From NCBI GenBank assembly GCA_030754885.1, contig JASLZL010000111.1, positions 1 to 41,965 on the forward strand: 41,965 nt of DNA, given 5' to 3'. This document shows, in pieces, positions 32,785 through 41,963 of this stretch. Below the pieces are notes generated by a model. It was not told the DNA's origin. It did no database searches and saw only the letters and a program-made list of their open reading frames with translations. This DNA is from Rhodospirillales bacterium (GTDB lineage Bacteria; Pseudomonadota; Alphaproteobacteria; Rhodospirillales; JASLLZ01). Each line of letters opens with the position of its first letter. The stretch's first letter is position 1. Made by a program: the position numbers and the translations under genes.

Positions 32785-34452
32785 CTAGCCCGCGGTGAAG
32801 CGGTTAGTGATCGGATAGCGCCGGTCGCGGCCGAAGGCGCGCTCGGTGATTTTAACGCCCGGCGGCGCCTGGCGGCGCTTGTACTCGGCGCGATCGACCA
32901 TGCTCCAGACCCGTTCCACCAGCGCCGGGTCGTGGCCGTTAGCGGCGATCTGGCCGGCCGACATTTCGTCCTCGATCAGGCCCTGCAAGATGGCGTCCAG
33001 TTCCTCGTATGGGGGCAAGGAGTCCTGGTCGGTCTGATCGGGTTTAAGCTCGGCTGACGGCGGCTTGGTGATGACGCGCTCGGGCATCACCGGACCCTCG
33101 GGGCCGAACGTGCCCACGGGCCGCGTCCCGTTGCGCCAGCGTGCCAGGTCAAAGACCATCATCTTGTAGACGTCCTTGAGGACGGAATAGCCGCCGCACA
33201 TGTCGCCGTAAAGGGTGGCATAACCGACCGACATCTCGGATTTATTGCCCGTCGATACTACCAGGGAGCCGAACTTGTTGCTCAACGCCATGAGGGTGAC
33301 GCCGCGCGCACGGGCCTGGATGTTTTCCTCGGTGGTGTCCGCGGGTTGCCCGGCGAAGGCGGATTTCAGCATCTCATCGAAGGCCTTCATGGCGGGGCCG
33401 ATGTCGATGCTGTCGAGCTCCGCGCCTAGGAGCCCGGCGACCGCCGCCGCGTCTTCCAGGCTGTCCGCCGACGTATAGGGCGACGGCATCATCACGCAGC
33501 GTACCCTCTCAGGCCCCAAGGCATCGACGGCGACAGCCGCCGTCAGGGCGCTGTCGATGCCGCCGGAAAGCCCGATGAGGACACCGGGAAAACCGTTTTT
33601 GGTGACGTAGTCGCGGAGCCCCATCACCAGGGCCCGGTAGACGGTCTCGGCCTCGTTGGCAACGGGTAATGGGGGTGCCGGGGGTGCTGCATCGCAGGCC
33701 CAGTCTTCGCCGTTACGGTCCCACTGGGTGAGTAGCACCTGGGGCTCCCACGAAAGGGCCTGGACACGCAAGGCGCCATCGGCGCCGAGCACGAACGAGG
33801 CGCCGTCGAAGACCAGCTCGTCTTGTCCACCGATCAGATTGACGTAGGCCAAGGGCAGGCCGGATTCCTCAATGCGGGCCCGGGCCAGGTCGCACCGCAT
33901 GCCGGTCTTGTCGCGCTCGAAGGGCGATCCGTTGATGACGATCAGGATCCGGGCGCCGGCGTCGGTCAGGTGTTGTGTCACTTCGGGGAACCACATGTCC
34001 TCGCACACCATGACGCCAAGAGACACGCCGCGAAAAATCATCGGTGCGGGCCGGGGACCGGCGGTGAAGACGCGGTGCTCGTCGAAGACGCCATAGTTCG
34101 GAAGCTCAACCTTGAAGGCCATGGCTGAAACGGCGCCGGCGTCGAGAAGCAGCGCCGCGTTGAACAGTTGACCATCGTTGCGCCACGGCGCGCCGATCAC
34201 GACGCCCGGTCCGCCGTCCCGGGTTTCTTCGGCAAAACCGCGCACAATTTCTTCCAGACGGTCCTGGAACGCCTCCTTGAGTACGAGATCCTCTGGCGGG
34301 TAGCCGGCTGTCGCCAGTTCGCCGCATACCACCAGGTCGGCGCCCTGGGCGGTGGCCTCCAGGCGCGCTTGGCGAATACGCTCGACATTGCCCTCCACGT
34401 CGCCGACGGTGGGATTTATCTGCGCCAGGGCTATGGCCAGGGTGTCGGTCAC
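32785..34452 (-). CDS. nadE: glutamine-dependent NAD+ synthetase
   Basis: NadE amidates nicotinic acid adenine dinucleotide to NAD+ in the last step of synthesis. The 555-residue protein has an N-terminal nitrilase-type glutaminase domain ([25 protein letters not shown]) that supplies ammonia. The C-terminal synthetase has the ATP-pyrophosphatase loop [15 protein letters not shown] and [19 protein letters not shown]. Length fits the two-domain form. The start is GTG at 34452 ([18 protein letters not shown]). It is the first gene of the nadE-cysS unit. Confidence 0.95.
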   Translation of the reverse strand: MTDTLAIALAQINPTVGDVEGNVERIRQARLEATAQGADLVVCGELATAGYPPEDLVLKEAFQDRLEEIVRGFAEETRDGGPGVVIGAPWRNDGQLFNAALLLDAGAVSAMAFKVELPNYGVFDEHRVFTAGPRPAPMIFRGVSLGVMVCEDMWFPEVTQHLTDAGARILIVINGSPFERDKTGMRCDLARARIEESGLPLAYVNLIGGQDELVFDGASFVLGADGALRVQALSWEPQVLLTQWDRNGEDWACDAAPPAPPLPVANEAETVYRALVMGLRDYVTKNGFPGVLIGLSGGIDSALTAAVAVDALGPERVRCVMMPSPYTSADSLEDAAAVAGLLGAELDSIDIGPAMKAFDEMLKSAFAGQPADTTEENIQARARGVTLMALSNKFGSLVVSTGNKSEMSVGYATLYGDMCGGYSVLKDVYKMMVFDLARWRNGTRPVGTFGPEGPVMPERVITKPPSAELKPDQTDQDSLPPYEELDAILQGLIEDEMSAGQIAANGHDPALVERVWSMVDRAEYKRRQAPPGVKITERAFGRDRRYPITNRFTAG

Positions 34453-34656
34453 GTGCGACCTAATATTCTGGTTCGGATGGGCCGTTAAGCGGCCCGAAGC
34501 CTAGGCGGCGCCTCGTGGCCTGTCAACGCCCGGCTCTTCGAATCCTACGAGGGTTGGGCTGGCACGCCACCCGGGACCGCCGGAGACGCCAAAGCGGATG
34601 GATAATTCATCGCCAACCCCCTATCCTTGTGCAGGCTTCATAATGTTGGATAGGCC

Positions 34657-35511
34657 ATGAGCGACAGCAGTCCCCCCGCCGACGAGCGCCCGCCATCTTT
34701 CAGCGCCGCGTCGCCCAAAGAGCAGAGCCGGGCCATGGCGGAGGCTGTCATCGGCTCGCTCCTCGATCGACTGACGGCAGAGGCCGAACGGCGCGGCGGA
34801 TCGCTCAACGTCGACGACATCCGCGCCATCGGCCGTGAGTTCGCAAAGAAGACCGAGGCCCTGCAGGCGGTTTTCGAGACGTCGTTCGAGGCCTATGTGC
34901 GGATCCGCGAGCGTGCCGTTTGGAATCAGGCGCGCCAGTACCCGTTCGACCGCCTGATCGTCAAGAAGTTCGAACCCTTGTTTCCCGGAATGGGGGGCGC
35001 GGACTTACGTGACGGGGGCCTGTCGAGGCGTATTCTGCCCGGCTTCTTCCTGGCCATGAACCTGATGCTGGGCGACGACGTGATCGAAGACTATCAGGCG
35101 CGCTGCCGGGCCATTATCGAGCGCCTCCAGGAAAAGAGCGGCGACGCCTTTGAATGGGACGACGCCTATGACGACCCCGAGGCCGACCGGGTGACCTTGG
35201 ACTCGGTGGCCGCCATGGCGTCCTATTTCGGCGATCTGGAAAAACGCACCGCGTGGTTCCTCGGCATCATCAACGACAACCTGGCGCCGCCGAACACGGC
35301 GCGCGAGGGCGAGGATTCCGCCACCTGGCAGTTCACCGAAGAGGGCTTCCACCATTTTCTCGCCGCCCTCTTCGCCGACGTGCGCCAGACCATGACGACC
35401 GAGGGCGGCCGCCTGACCATCACCAAGAGCCACGGCGGCGAAGCCTGCGCGGCCCTGTGGGACATTCTCGAAAAACTGGAAGCGGTCGGCGCCGGCGGCG
35501 AATTGGAGTGA
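34657..35511 (+). CDS. conserved hypothetical protein
   Basis: This 284-residue soluble protein has no signal peptide or membrane helix and no domain I recognise. After a disordered, proline/serine-rich start of about 25 residues, it is largely alpha-helical by composition. Distinctive blocks are ETSFEAYVRIRERAVWNQAR, PFDRLIVKKFEPLFPG and SRRILPGFFLAMNLMLGDD. Codon use looks like the neighbours, so it is a resident gene. It is divergent from nadE and convergent with aroG. Confidence 0.75.
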   Translation: MSDSSPPADERPPSFSAASPKEQSRAMAEAVIGSLLDRLTAEAERRGGSLNVDDIRAIGREFAKKTEALQAVFETSFEAYVRIRERAVWNQARQYPFDRLIVKKFEPLFPGMGGADLRDGGLSRRILPGFFLAMNLMLGDDVIEDYQARCRAIIERLQEKSGDAFEWDDAYDDPEADRVTLDSVAAMASYFGDLEKRTAWFLGIINDNLAPPNTAREGEDSATWQFTEEGFHHFLAALFADVRQTMTTEGGRLTITKSHGGEACAALWDILEKLEAVGAGGELE

Positions 35512-35644
35512 CCGTCCACAGGTGGCGGGGATTGCCTCGGCGCAGCCCTTAGGGCTTGTGAGCCACGAAACCCCGTTCCGCTTTGACGCTGGTCTTGCCT
35601 TCGTAGGCGATGATATCGCGGCGGCGGGCGGCGATCCCGGCCGA

Positions 35645-37039
35645 TCAGGAACCGACGGCAGTGCGGCCGTGATTGGTGCCGGCGCCGTTGATCCGGTTTT
35701 CCTTCAAAGCCTCGGCGACATGGAAGGCGACCTCCAGGGCCTGCTCGGCGTTGAGGCGCGGATCGCAATGGGTGTGATAACGGTCGGCGAGACCGGCTTC
35801 GGTGATCGCCTTGGCGCCGCCCACGCACTCGGTCACGTCTTGCCCCGTCAGCTCCAGATGGATGCCGCCGGCGTGGGACCCTTCGGCCCTGTGGGCGGCG
35901 AAAAATCCGCTGACCTCGGCCAGGATGCTGTCGAAATGGCGGGTCTTGTAACCGTTGGCGCTCGACACCGTGTTGCCGTGCATGGGATCGCACATCCACA
36001 CCACCTTGCGGCCCTCGCGTTCGATGGCGCGGATCAACGGCGGCAACAATTGCTCCACCTTGTCGCCGCCCATGCGCACGATGACGCTTAGCCTTCCCGG
36101 CTCGTTGTCGGGGTTCAGGGTATCGATGTTGCGCAGCAACGCGTCCACCTCCGTCGTCGGGCCGGCCTTAATGGCCAGGGGATTGGCGACGCCGCTTAGA
36201 AACTCCACATGGGCGCCGTCGGGTTGGCGCGTGCGATCGCCGATCCACAACAGATGGGCCGAGGTGTCGTACCAGTCACCCGAAGTACTGTCGATGCGGG
36301 TCATGGCTTCTTCATAGCTCAGCAAAAGCGCCTCGTGAGAGGTAAAAAAGTCGGTCTCGCGGATCTGCGGCGTCGTCTCCGAGGTCAGGCCGCAGGCGGC
36401 CATGAAGGCAAGGGTCTCGTCAAGCCGGTTGGCGAGATCGCGATAGCGTTCGCCCTGGGGGCTGTCGGCGACGAAGCCAAGCGTCCATTGGTGGACCTTG
36501 TGAAGGTCGGCGTATCCGCCCTGGGCGAAGGCGCGCAGCAGATTGAGGGTGGCCGCCGATTGGTTGTAGGCCCGTACCAGGCGCTCGGGGTCGGGGACGC
36601 GGGCGGCTTCGGTGAAATCCATGCCGTTGATCATGTCGCCGCGATAACTGGGTAGGGTCACGCCGTCGACAGTCTCGGTATCCGATGAGCGCGGCTTGGC
36701 GAACTGGCCGGCCAGGCGCCCGACCTTGACTACCGGGTAGGCGGCGCCATAGGTCAGCACGACGGCCATCTGCAACAAGACGCGAAAGGTATCGCGGATG
36801 TTGTCGGGATGAAACTCGGCGAAGCTTTCGGCGCAGTCGCCGCCCTGCATCACGAAACCCTTGCCCTGGGCGACCTGGGCCAGGGCCGCCTTGAGGCGCC
36901 GCGCCTCGCCGGCGAAAACCAGGGGCGGATAGTTTCTAAGGCGCCCCTCGACTTCAGCCAGGGCCTTGGCATCCGGATATTCGGGCGACTGAAGTATAGG
37001 TTTTGTGCGCCAGCTATCGGGCGTCCACTTGCGGGCCAT
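35645..37039 (-). CDS. aroG: class II 3-deoxy-7-phosphoheptulonate synthase (DAHP synthase)
   Basis: This enzyme condenses PEP and erythrose 4-phosphate, the first step of the shikimate pathway. The 464-residue class II (plant/mycobacterial-type) enzyme has [11 protein letters not shown] at its start, the metal-ligand Cys in [38 protein letters not shown] and [18 protein letters not shown] at 37039 is preferred over one 12 bases upstream. After the TGA the same frame continues for 31 codons with GC-rich third positions before TAA at 35549-35551. It is divergent from the SDR gene. Confidence 0.94.
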   Translation of the reverse strand: MARKWTPDSWRTKPILQSPEYPDAKALAEVEGRLRNYPPLVFAGEARRLKAALAQVAQGKGFVMQGGDCAESFAEFHPDNIRDTFRVLLQMAVVLTYGAAYPVVKVGRLAGQFAKPRSSDTETVDGVTLPSYRGDMINGMDFTEAARVPDPERLVRAYNQSAATLNLLRAFAQGGYADLHKVHQWTLGFVADSPQGERYRDLANRLDETLAFMAACGLTSETTPQIRETDFFTSHEALLLSYEEAMTRIDSTSGDWYDTSAHLLWIGDRTRQPDGAHVEFLSGVANPLAIKAGPTTEVDALLRNIDTLNPDNEPGRLSVIVRMGGDKVEQLLPPLIRAIEREGRKVVWMCDPMHGNTVSSANGYKTRHFDSILAEVSGFFAAHRAEGSHAGGIHLELTGQDVTECVGGAKAITEAGLADRYHTHCDPRLNAEQALEVAFHVAEALKENRINGAGTNHGRTAVGS

Positions 37040-37170
37040 CGATGTCCTCATTCCCAGAAAGGATCGAACGAACCATGGGATATACGCGGGTATCGAGACT
37101 TTTTCCAGAAAAAGTGCGGTCCGTGGTATGGCTTGACACTTGATCGACCAATGAACCGGGAGGATACGTT

Positions 37171-37953
37171 GTGGATGTTCGCATGGATGGAAGGGTCGCC
37201 CTGATCACCGGCGGCAGCCGGGGGCTTGGGCGCGCCATGGCACTTAAGTTCGCCGAAGCCGGAGCCAAGGTCGCCATTACCGCGCGCCGCGCCGATGTCC
37301 TGGAAGAGGCCCGGGCCCATATTGCCGGCCGGACCAAGACCCAGGTTGCCGCCTTTCCCTGCGATGTAGGCGAGGCCGATCAGGTCGAGGACATGTACGC
37401 ATCCGTGATCGGCGAATTCGGCCAACTCGACATTCTGGTTAACAACGCCGGGCGCTCCGAGACGGGCGCCTTCGAAGAGATCACCGACGCGGTGTGGCAG
37501 GCGGATTTGGAGCTCAAGCTGTTCGCCGTTATCCGGCTGACCCGCCTGGCCTTTCCGCAGATGAAAGAGCGGCGCTGGGGGCGCATCGTTAACGTGCTCA
37601 ATACGGGCGCCAAGGTGCCGCGTCCGGGCGGCGCCCCGACGGCGGTGTCGCGCGCCGCCGGCATGGCCTTGACCAAGGTGCTGGCCGGCGAGGGGGCGCC
37701 CCATAACGTTTTGGTCAACGCGCTCTGCACCGGGTCCTTGGTCACCGATCAGGTGAAGCGCCGTCACCAGAACCTGACGTCCGATATATCGCTCGATGAC
37801 TATATCGCGGAACAAGGCAAGGCCATTCCCCTGGGCCGCATGGGGGATGCTGAGGAATATGCGAATATGGCCTGCTTCCTGGCTTCCGACGCCGCCTCTT
37901 ATGTCACCGGAACAGCCATCAACGTCGACGGCGGCCGCTGCCCCGTGGTTTAG
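37171..37953 (+). CDS. SDR family protein with substituted catalytic residues
   Basis: This 260-residue short-chain dehydrogenase/reductase fold has an intact NAD(P)-binding loop TGGSRGLG (residues 13-20) and NNAG (91-94). The usual catalytic Ser, Tyr and Lys positions read Asn144, Thr157 and Arg161 in my alignment ([10 protein letters not shown] where YxASK is normal). It is therefore unlikely to work as a standard ketoreductase. The C-terminus ([12 protein letters not shown]) is canonical, so the protein is complete. GTG at 37171 is 7 bases after GGGAGG. It is divergent from aroG. Confidence 0.85.
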   Translation: MDVRMDGRVALITGGSRGLGRAMALKFAEAGAKVAITARRADVLEEARAHIAGRTKTQVAAFPCDVGEADQVEDMYASVIGEFGQLDILVNNAGRSETGAFEEITDAVWQADLELKLFAVIRLTRLAFPQMKERRWGRIVNVLNTGAKVPRPGGAPTAVSRAAGMALTKVLAGEGAPHNVLVNALCTGSLVTDQVKRRHQNLTSDISLDDYIAEQGKAIPLGRMGDAEEYANMACFLASDAASYVTGTAINVDGGRCPVV

Positions 37954-38091
37954 ATCATGGACTCGCAAACGACGTGGTAATGTGAGGATAGCCTGCCACA
38001 CGGTTGTCCGCTATGTGTCCGAGCCGGTTGCGGAACTCTGGCGGCGGGTGGCATCGGGGAAGTGCACTATTCAACGCTGGAGGGTCAGTTG

Positions 38092-38277
38092 ATGTGGCCG
38101 GAGCCGTATGATCCAATGAAACATCGTTGCCGGTTTTGTGACGAGATCATCACCGATCGCCACGTCTGCGAGACCTGTGGCACACCCTTACCCGGAATGA
38201 CCCAGCAACAGGTCAGGGGCGGGCTTGTGGTCATGGTGTTAATCCTTCTTACTGCTGCCCTATGGAGCCCTTGGTGA
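38092..38277 (+). CDS. zinc-ribbon single-pass membrane microprotein
   Basis: This 61-residue protein starts at 38092, with GGAGGG 7 bases upstream. Residues 13-29 contain CRFC and CETC, a four-cysteine zinc-ribbon pattern. Residues about 43-60 (GGLVVMVLILLTAALWSPW) form one membrane helix at the extreme C-terminus, suggesting a tail-anchored cytoplasmic domain. The function is unknown. Strong ribosome site and clear domain logic support a real gene despite its size. Confidence 0.72.
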   Translation: MWPEPYDPMKHRCRFCDEIITDRHVCETCGTPLPGMTQQQVRGGLVVMVLILLTAALWSPW

Positions 38278-38529
38278 ACGTCCGCTTGCCGTGCCTCCAG
38301 CCTGAAAGATTGCGTAACGGCGACAGCGCCCCCATACCGACAGCTCAAAGAAAACTGAAAGCCCGTGATAAAGACCTGTTTCCGCTCGAGCAAATAGTCT
38401 GCGTTGGGTCGATAACGGTACTCCGTGGCGGAGTTTTCAAAGGCCTGCGATGTGGCCGCGAGAAGACCTATCGTTTATGAGTACAGAACCGAGTACACAG
38501 GCAAGGCGTCGCTTGCAAGGAGTACAGCC

Positions 38530-39504
38530 ATGAACGACGAAACCGCTTCCAATCGCCCCGGCGCGTCGATCTTCGATGCGGGCCTTTTTGTCCGCACCGC
38601 GCCGTTCATGGGGGTAGCCAACGATTACGACCTCACCGATTGTCGGCTGGCGGTTCTTGGCATTCCCTATGATTGGGGGGTGCATCCGGTGCGCATCGGC
38701 TCCCGCCTCGGGCCAGCGGCGATCCGCGAGCAATCGGCGCTGGTACGTCCCTACCAGCCGCCGATGGCGGACTATGATCCGCGTGAGCGCCTTGGCGTCG
38801 TCGATTGCGGCGACGCCCGGGTGACGCCGAGCCGCATCGACGAATCATTCGAAGCGATCGAGTCGGCAATGTTGCGCATCTTGGAGTGCGGCGCCTTGAC
38901 GCTCACCATGGGTGGCGACGGGATGGTAACCCTGCCACAGCTCCGCGCGCTCCATAAACACCATCCTGATTTGGTCGCGCTCCATTTCGACGCCCATACC
39001 GACACCGCGCCCACCGTCGGCCAGCACAAATACACGACGGGAACGACCTTTACCCGGGCCGCCGAGGAAGGCGTGGTTGATGCGGCGAATTCAATGCACA
39101 TCGGGCCGCGCGGATCGATCCCCATGCAGGGCATCTTCGAACACACCCGCGATCAGGGCTACGAGCTGATCACCGGGGGCGAGCTCATCGAGCAGGGCAT
39201 TCCGGCGATGCTTGAGCATATCCACGCGCGCCTGGCCGGAAGACCGGTGCAACTGGTATGGGACATGGACGTCTTCGACCCCTCTTGCGCACCGGGCGTT
39301 TGCACGCCGACCTGGGGCGGCCTGACGGCGCGCGAGGGTCTGGCCATCATACAAGGATTGGCCGGCCTCAACTTCGTCGGCTTCGACGTCAACACCGTAA
39401 GCCCGCCCCACGACGTTGGCGGCATGTCGGCGTTCCTGGCGGCAACCATGATGCGCGAATGCATGGTCCTGGCCTGCCATACCCTCGGCTTGCACGAAGG
39501 CTGA
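38530..39504 (+). CDS. ureohydrolase (agmatinase/arginase) family protein with altered active site
   Basis: This 324-residue ureohydrolase-fold protein is read from ATG 38530, preceded by AAGGAG. It keeps DAHTD (154-158) and the metal-binding DMDVFDP (Asp245, Asp247). However, GGDH is GGDG (Gly131 in place of a metal-ligand His). The HGT loop is TGT (Thr170), and the DVVEV-type Glu position is Thr289 in DVNTV. It is therefore probably not a conventional agmatinase; it may bind one metal or have another role. It is followed by a palindromic repeat and two convergent racemase-family genes. Confidence 0.85.
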   Translation: MNDETASNRPGASIFDAGLFVRTAPFMGVANDYDLTDCRLAVLGIPYDWGVHPVRIGSRLGPAAIREQSALVRPYQPPMADYDPRERLGVVDCGDARVTPSRIDESFEAIESAMLRILECGALTLTMGGDGMVTLPQLRALHKHHPDLVALHFDAHTDTAPTVGQHKYTTGTTFTRAAEEGVVDAANSMHIGPRGSIPMQGIFEHTRDQGYELITGGELIEQGIPAMLEHIHARLAGRPVQLVWDMDVFDPSCAPGVCTPTWGGLTAREGLAIIQGLAGLNFVGFDVNTVSPPHDVGGMSAFLAATMMRECMVLACHTLGLHEG

Positions 39505-39516
39505 AAGGGTCGCCTC

Positions 39517-39622
39517 TTAGAGCATTTTCCGTTCACATGCGTTCACCGGAAATTCTCTAACTCTTTGTTTTAAAAGCAAATACGTCGTCGCGGATGGTTC
39601 CATCCGCTCGGGATTTGCTCTA
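39517..39622. repeat. RIME-like intergenic palindromic repeat
   Basis: Two adjoining palindromes are present. The first, 39517-39560, has TTAGAGCATTTTCCG at one end and CGGAAATTCTCTAA at the other. The second, 39575-39619, has AGCAAAT/ATTTGCT outside and CGGATGG/CCATCCG inside. They are linked by CTCTTTGTTTTAAA. The outer ends TAGAGC and GCTCTA are complementary. Layout and wording resemble the intergenic mosaic elements common in Rhizobiales and relatives; family identity is from memory. Confidence 0.65.
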
Positions 39623-39655
39623 GCGCTCGCGGAAGGGCCGGGGCGCACTACCCGG

Positions 39656-40378
39656 CTAGCCGAAGTCGCGCGGCGCCAAACCGGCGTGGAACCAGCAGAT
39701 GAAGTTGTAGACGTCGTAGACCGGCATGCCGATGGCTTCGCTGAGTGCGCGGGTGAAGGGCACCATGCGGGTGCATTCGACGACCACGGCGCCGATGTCG
39801 GGGTTTTCGGCGACCAGTTCCCGGCCGGCCTCGACCACGTCCTCTTCGCAGGCCGCCATGTCGACCTCGGGCAGGGCTTCGTACATGGTGCGGTTGAACT
39901 CGCGCCCGTTGTCGGTGCCGCCAATGGGGGTGTCGGCGGGAACGCCGGCCGCCTCAAGGTGATCGGTGCTCAATTCCGACTTCCACACGGTCAGGACGCC
40001 GACGCGCTTACCCGGCGGCAGCAGGCGCTGGACGAAGGGCACCTGCATTAGCGACGAGGTCGCCACCGGTATCTTGCAATGCATGGCCAGGTCTTTTTGA
40101 AATAGGGCCAGAAAGCCGCAGGTGGCGGTGATGCCGTCCGCCCCCTCGGCGATCAGTTCGTCGGCGCCCGCCTTGAAGGCGTCGAGCAGGCCCTCGCCGC
40201 GCTCGAAGATAATGCGCCCCGGCGTCGCCTGGCGCACGACCTTGTAGAGGACCGGGAAAGGCCAGGTCCCGGCATTATTGGGATCGCCCGGAATACGCGG
40301 GTGTTTGGCATCCAAGATCAGGATACCGACCCTGGCGCCATAGATGGTCTTGCCGCCAAAGGCTGTTCTGTCGGTCAT
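39656..40378 (-). CDS. aspartate/glutamate racemase family protein, C-terminally truncated paralogue
   Basis: This 240-residue member of the Asp/Glu/hydantoin racemase superfamily keeps both active-site cysteines: Cys87 (TATCGFLALFQ) and Cys202 (VVECTRMVPF). The reaction could be racemisation, isomerisation or decarboxylation; the substrate is unknown. It is a close paralogue of the gene just upstream. It ends DFG then TAG, whereas the paralogue continues DFGHPGSAPRPYVER. The bases after this TAG still encode PGSAPRPFRER before a second TAG at 39620-39622, so an amber mutation shortened it by 12 residues. The 11-base gap to the paralogue implies one operon. Confidence 0.86.
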   Translation of the reverse strand: MTDRTAFGGKTIYGARVGILILDAKHPRIPGDPNNAGTWPFPVLYKVVRQATPGRIIFERGEGLLDAFKAGADELIAEGADGITATCGFLALFQKDLAMHCKIPVATSSLMQVPFVQRLLPPGKRVGVLTVWKSELSTDHLEAAGVPADTPIGGTDNGREFNRTMYEALPEVDMAACEEDVVEAGRELVAENPDIGAVVVECTRMVPFTRALSEAIGMPVYDVYNFICWFHAGLAPRDFG

Positions 40379-40389
40379 GGTCGATCCTC

Positions 40390-41184
40390 TCAACGCTCAA
40401 CATAGGGCCTGGGCGCGCTTCCCGGATGGCCGAAATCGCGCGGCGCCAGGCCGCCATGGAACCAGGTGACGAAGCTGTAAATATCATAGACCGGCAAGCC
40501 GATCTCCTGGCCCAGCGCCTTCGAGAACGGCGCCATGCGCGTGCATTCGACGACCACGGCGCCGAGGTCCGGATGTTCTGCGATCAGCGCGTGCCCGGCC
40601 GCCAGCACATCGGCTTCGCAGGCCGCCATGTCGGCCATGGGCTCGGCCAAATTCATGGTGCGGTTGAACTCACAAGAATCATCGGTACTGCCGATCGGTG
40701 TATCCAAGGGCGCCCCCGCGGCGGTCAAATGGTTCTCGCTCAGCGACGGGCCGTTGGCAGTCAGGATTCCGACCCGCTTGCCAGGCGGCAGCAGGGCCTG
40801 AACCGGTGCGACCTGCATCAGCGACGAGGCGGCGACGGGCACCTGGCAATGGGCGGCCAGCTCGTCTTGAAACAGCGCCAGAAAGCCGCAAGTGGTGGTA
40901 AGGCCGTCGGCGCCGGTCGCCACCAACTCAGCGGCGGCCTCGAGGAAGACGTCAAGCAGGCCCTCGGCGCGGCCCCGGATCACCCGTTCCGGCAAGGCAC
41001 CCCGAACCACCTTGTAGAGCACCGGAAACGGCCAAGTGGTTGCGTTGACCGGATCGCCCGGGATACGGGGATAAAGGGTGTCGAGAATGAGAATACCGAG
41101 GCGCGCCCCATAAACGGTCTTGCCGCCATGGGCCAAGCGTGGTGAGGCGGCCGGACGAGTGGCGCTGTCGGTAACGTCGTCCAT
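40390..41184 (-). CDS. aspartate/glutamate racemase family protein
   Basis: This 264-residue full-length paralogue of the next gene has catalytic cysteines Cys99 (TTTCGFLALFQ) and Cys214 (VVECTRMAPF). It shares KTVYGARLGILILD, RIPGDP, TWPFPVLYKVVR, LLPPGKRVG and EFNRTM with it. ATG at 41184 follows a GGGGGG ribosome site by 8 bases. It is the first gene of the leftward pair. Members of this superfamily act at a carbon next to a carboxylate with two cysteines as acid and base. The nearby ureohydrolase homologue hints at amino-acid or guanidino-compound metabolism, but that is speculative. Confidence 0.87.
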   Translation of the reverse strand: MDDVTDSATRPAASPRLAHGGKTVYGARLGILILDTLYPRIPGDPVNATTWPFPVLYKVVRGALPERVIRGRAEGLLDVFLEAAAELVATGADGLTTTCGFLALFQDELAAHCQVPVAASSLMQVAPVQALLPPGKRVGILTANGPSLSENHLTAAGAPLDTPIGSTDDSCEFNRTMNLAEPMADMAACEADVLAAGHALIAEHPDLGAVVVECTRMAPFSKALGQEIGLPVYDIYSFVTWFHGGLAPRDFGHPGSAPRPYVER

Positions 41185-41426
41185 GGCTCTGCCCCCCTTT
41201 TCAGCCGCCTGGACGCGCATGATGCCTGTCCGCCTGGGTCCGTTCAAGAGTGGTGGGGGACGATGCGGGGGTGGAGTAGGTTCCAAGGACGTCCCCTTTT
41301 AGGCGAGGCAGATATCTATCACTAACTATGGACCCTCGCCTGACATTCCATAAATAGCCTCGTAGTGGTAGAAAGCAATTGAGGATTAAACCAACTGGTA
41401 TGCACGGACTTTGATGCTGAACTGCT

Positions 41427-41864
41427 ATGGCGCTAGACCACTTTGTTTCCCAAGTTCATCTAAGGAATTTTTATTCTCCCGATATGGGCGGGAAGAAGAT
41501 GCACGCCATTCGGAAAACGAATCTCAGGCGGTTTCTGTGCGGATCTGAAGATGTATGTCGTATAGAAGAAGGAAGCACAAATAATTTTTTATCAGAAAAC
41601 CGAGGCATTGAGCAGTTCCTTAAATATATAGAACCGTTCTATAATAACTCCATCGACAAATTCAGAATTGGAACTGTCGATGCGGATTCTATATTTGTTG
41701 TTGCTGGTTTCATCGCGTTTGTCGCCTCTTGTTCTCCGGCTGCGATGCGAATTCATGGTGAGCCTCTTCGCAGTATGGTCGAAGGCACTGCAAACCTGCT
41801 TGACGCAAGAGGAGAATTGCCTCCGGCTCCTAAAGAACTAGGCCATGGACTCATTAACACGTAG
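41427..41864 (+). pseudogene. DUF4238 family protein gene, 3' end replaced by an IS5 element
   Basis: The frame starts MALDHFVSQVHLRNFYSP, the N-terminal signature of DUF4238 proteins (usually HxVxQxYLRNF, roughly 250-300 residues). It runs about 137 residues until it meets the IS5-type sequence. The last residues (GHGLINT) are read antisense through transposase DNA, so the gene is interrupted. The stretch is clearly AT-rich relative to the rest of the window and uses AT-ending codons, indicating recent acquisition. The native function of DUF4238 is unknown. Confidence 0.75.
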
Positions 41865-41963
41865 CCAAATTCGTATGGCGGCCAACTTTATCATGGCAAG
41901 GTAGTTGTCGGCATGTTTTTCGAAACGTGTCGCAACACGTCGGAAGTACTTGATCTTGTTAAA
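41838..41963 (-). CDS. IS5 family transposase, C-terminal fragment
   Basis: Read leftwards from the right edge, the peptide includes FNKIKYFRRVATRFEK and NYLAMIKLAAIRIWLRVNES, then TAG at 41838-41840. This is the typical C-terminal block of IS5-family DDE transposases, after the catalytic Glu (motif FNKLKxFRRxATRYxK). Only the last 41 residues are visible. Confidence 0.82.
   Translation of the reverse strand, partial: FNKIKYFRRVATRFEKHADNYLAMIKLAAIRIWLRVNESMA

Noticed and set aside
33932-33945. Another FNR-like match TTGATGACGATCAG
   Set aside because: It lies well inside the nadE coding sequence; taken as chance, and used as a caution for the hemerythrin site.
38262-38480. A small ORF between the microprotein and the ureohydrolase homologue
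   Set aside because: It overlaps the microprotein's end, lacks a ribosome site and shows no coding-like composition.
38278-38529. Guanidine riboswitch in front of the ureohydrolase homologue
   Set aside because: I could not find the conserved guanidine-I, -II or -III motifs in this leader; no support beyond context.
39656-39658. Pyrrolysine or other recoding at the in-frame TAG
   Set aside because: There is no reason to expect amber recoding in this lineage. TAG replaces a His codon in the paralogue; mutation is the simpler reading.
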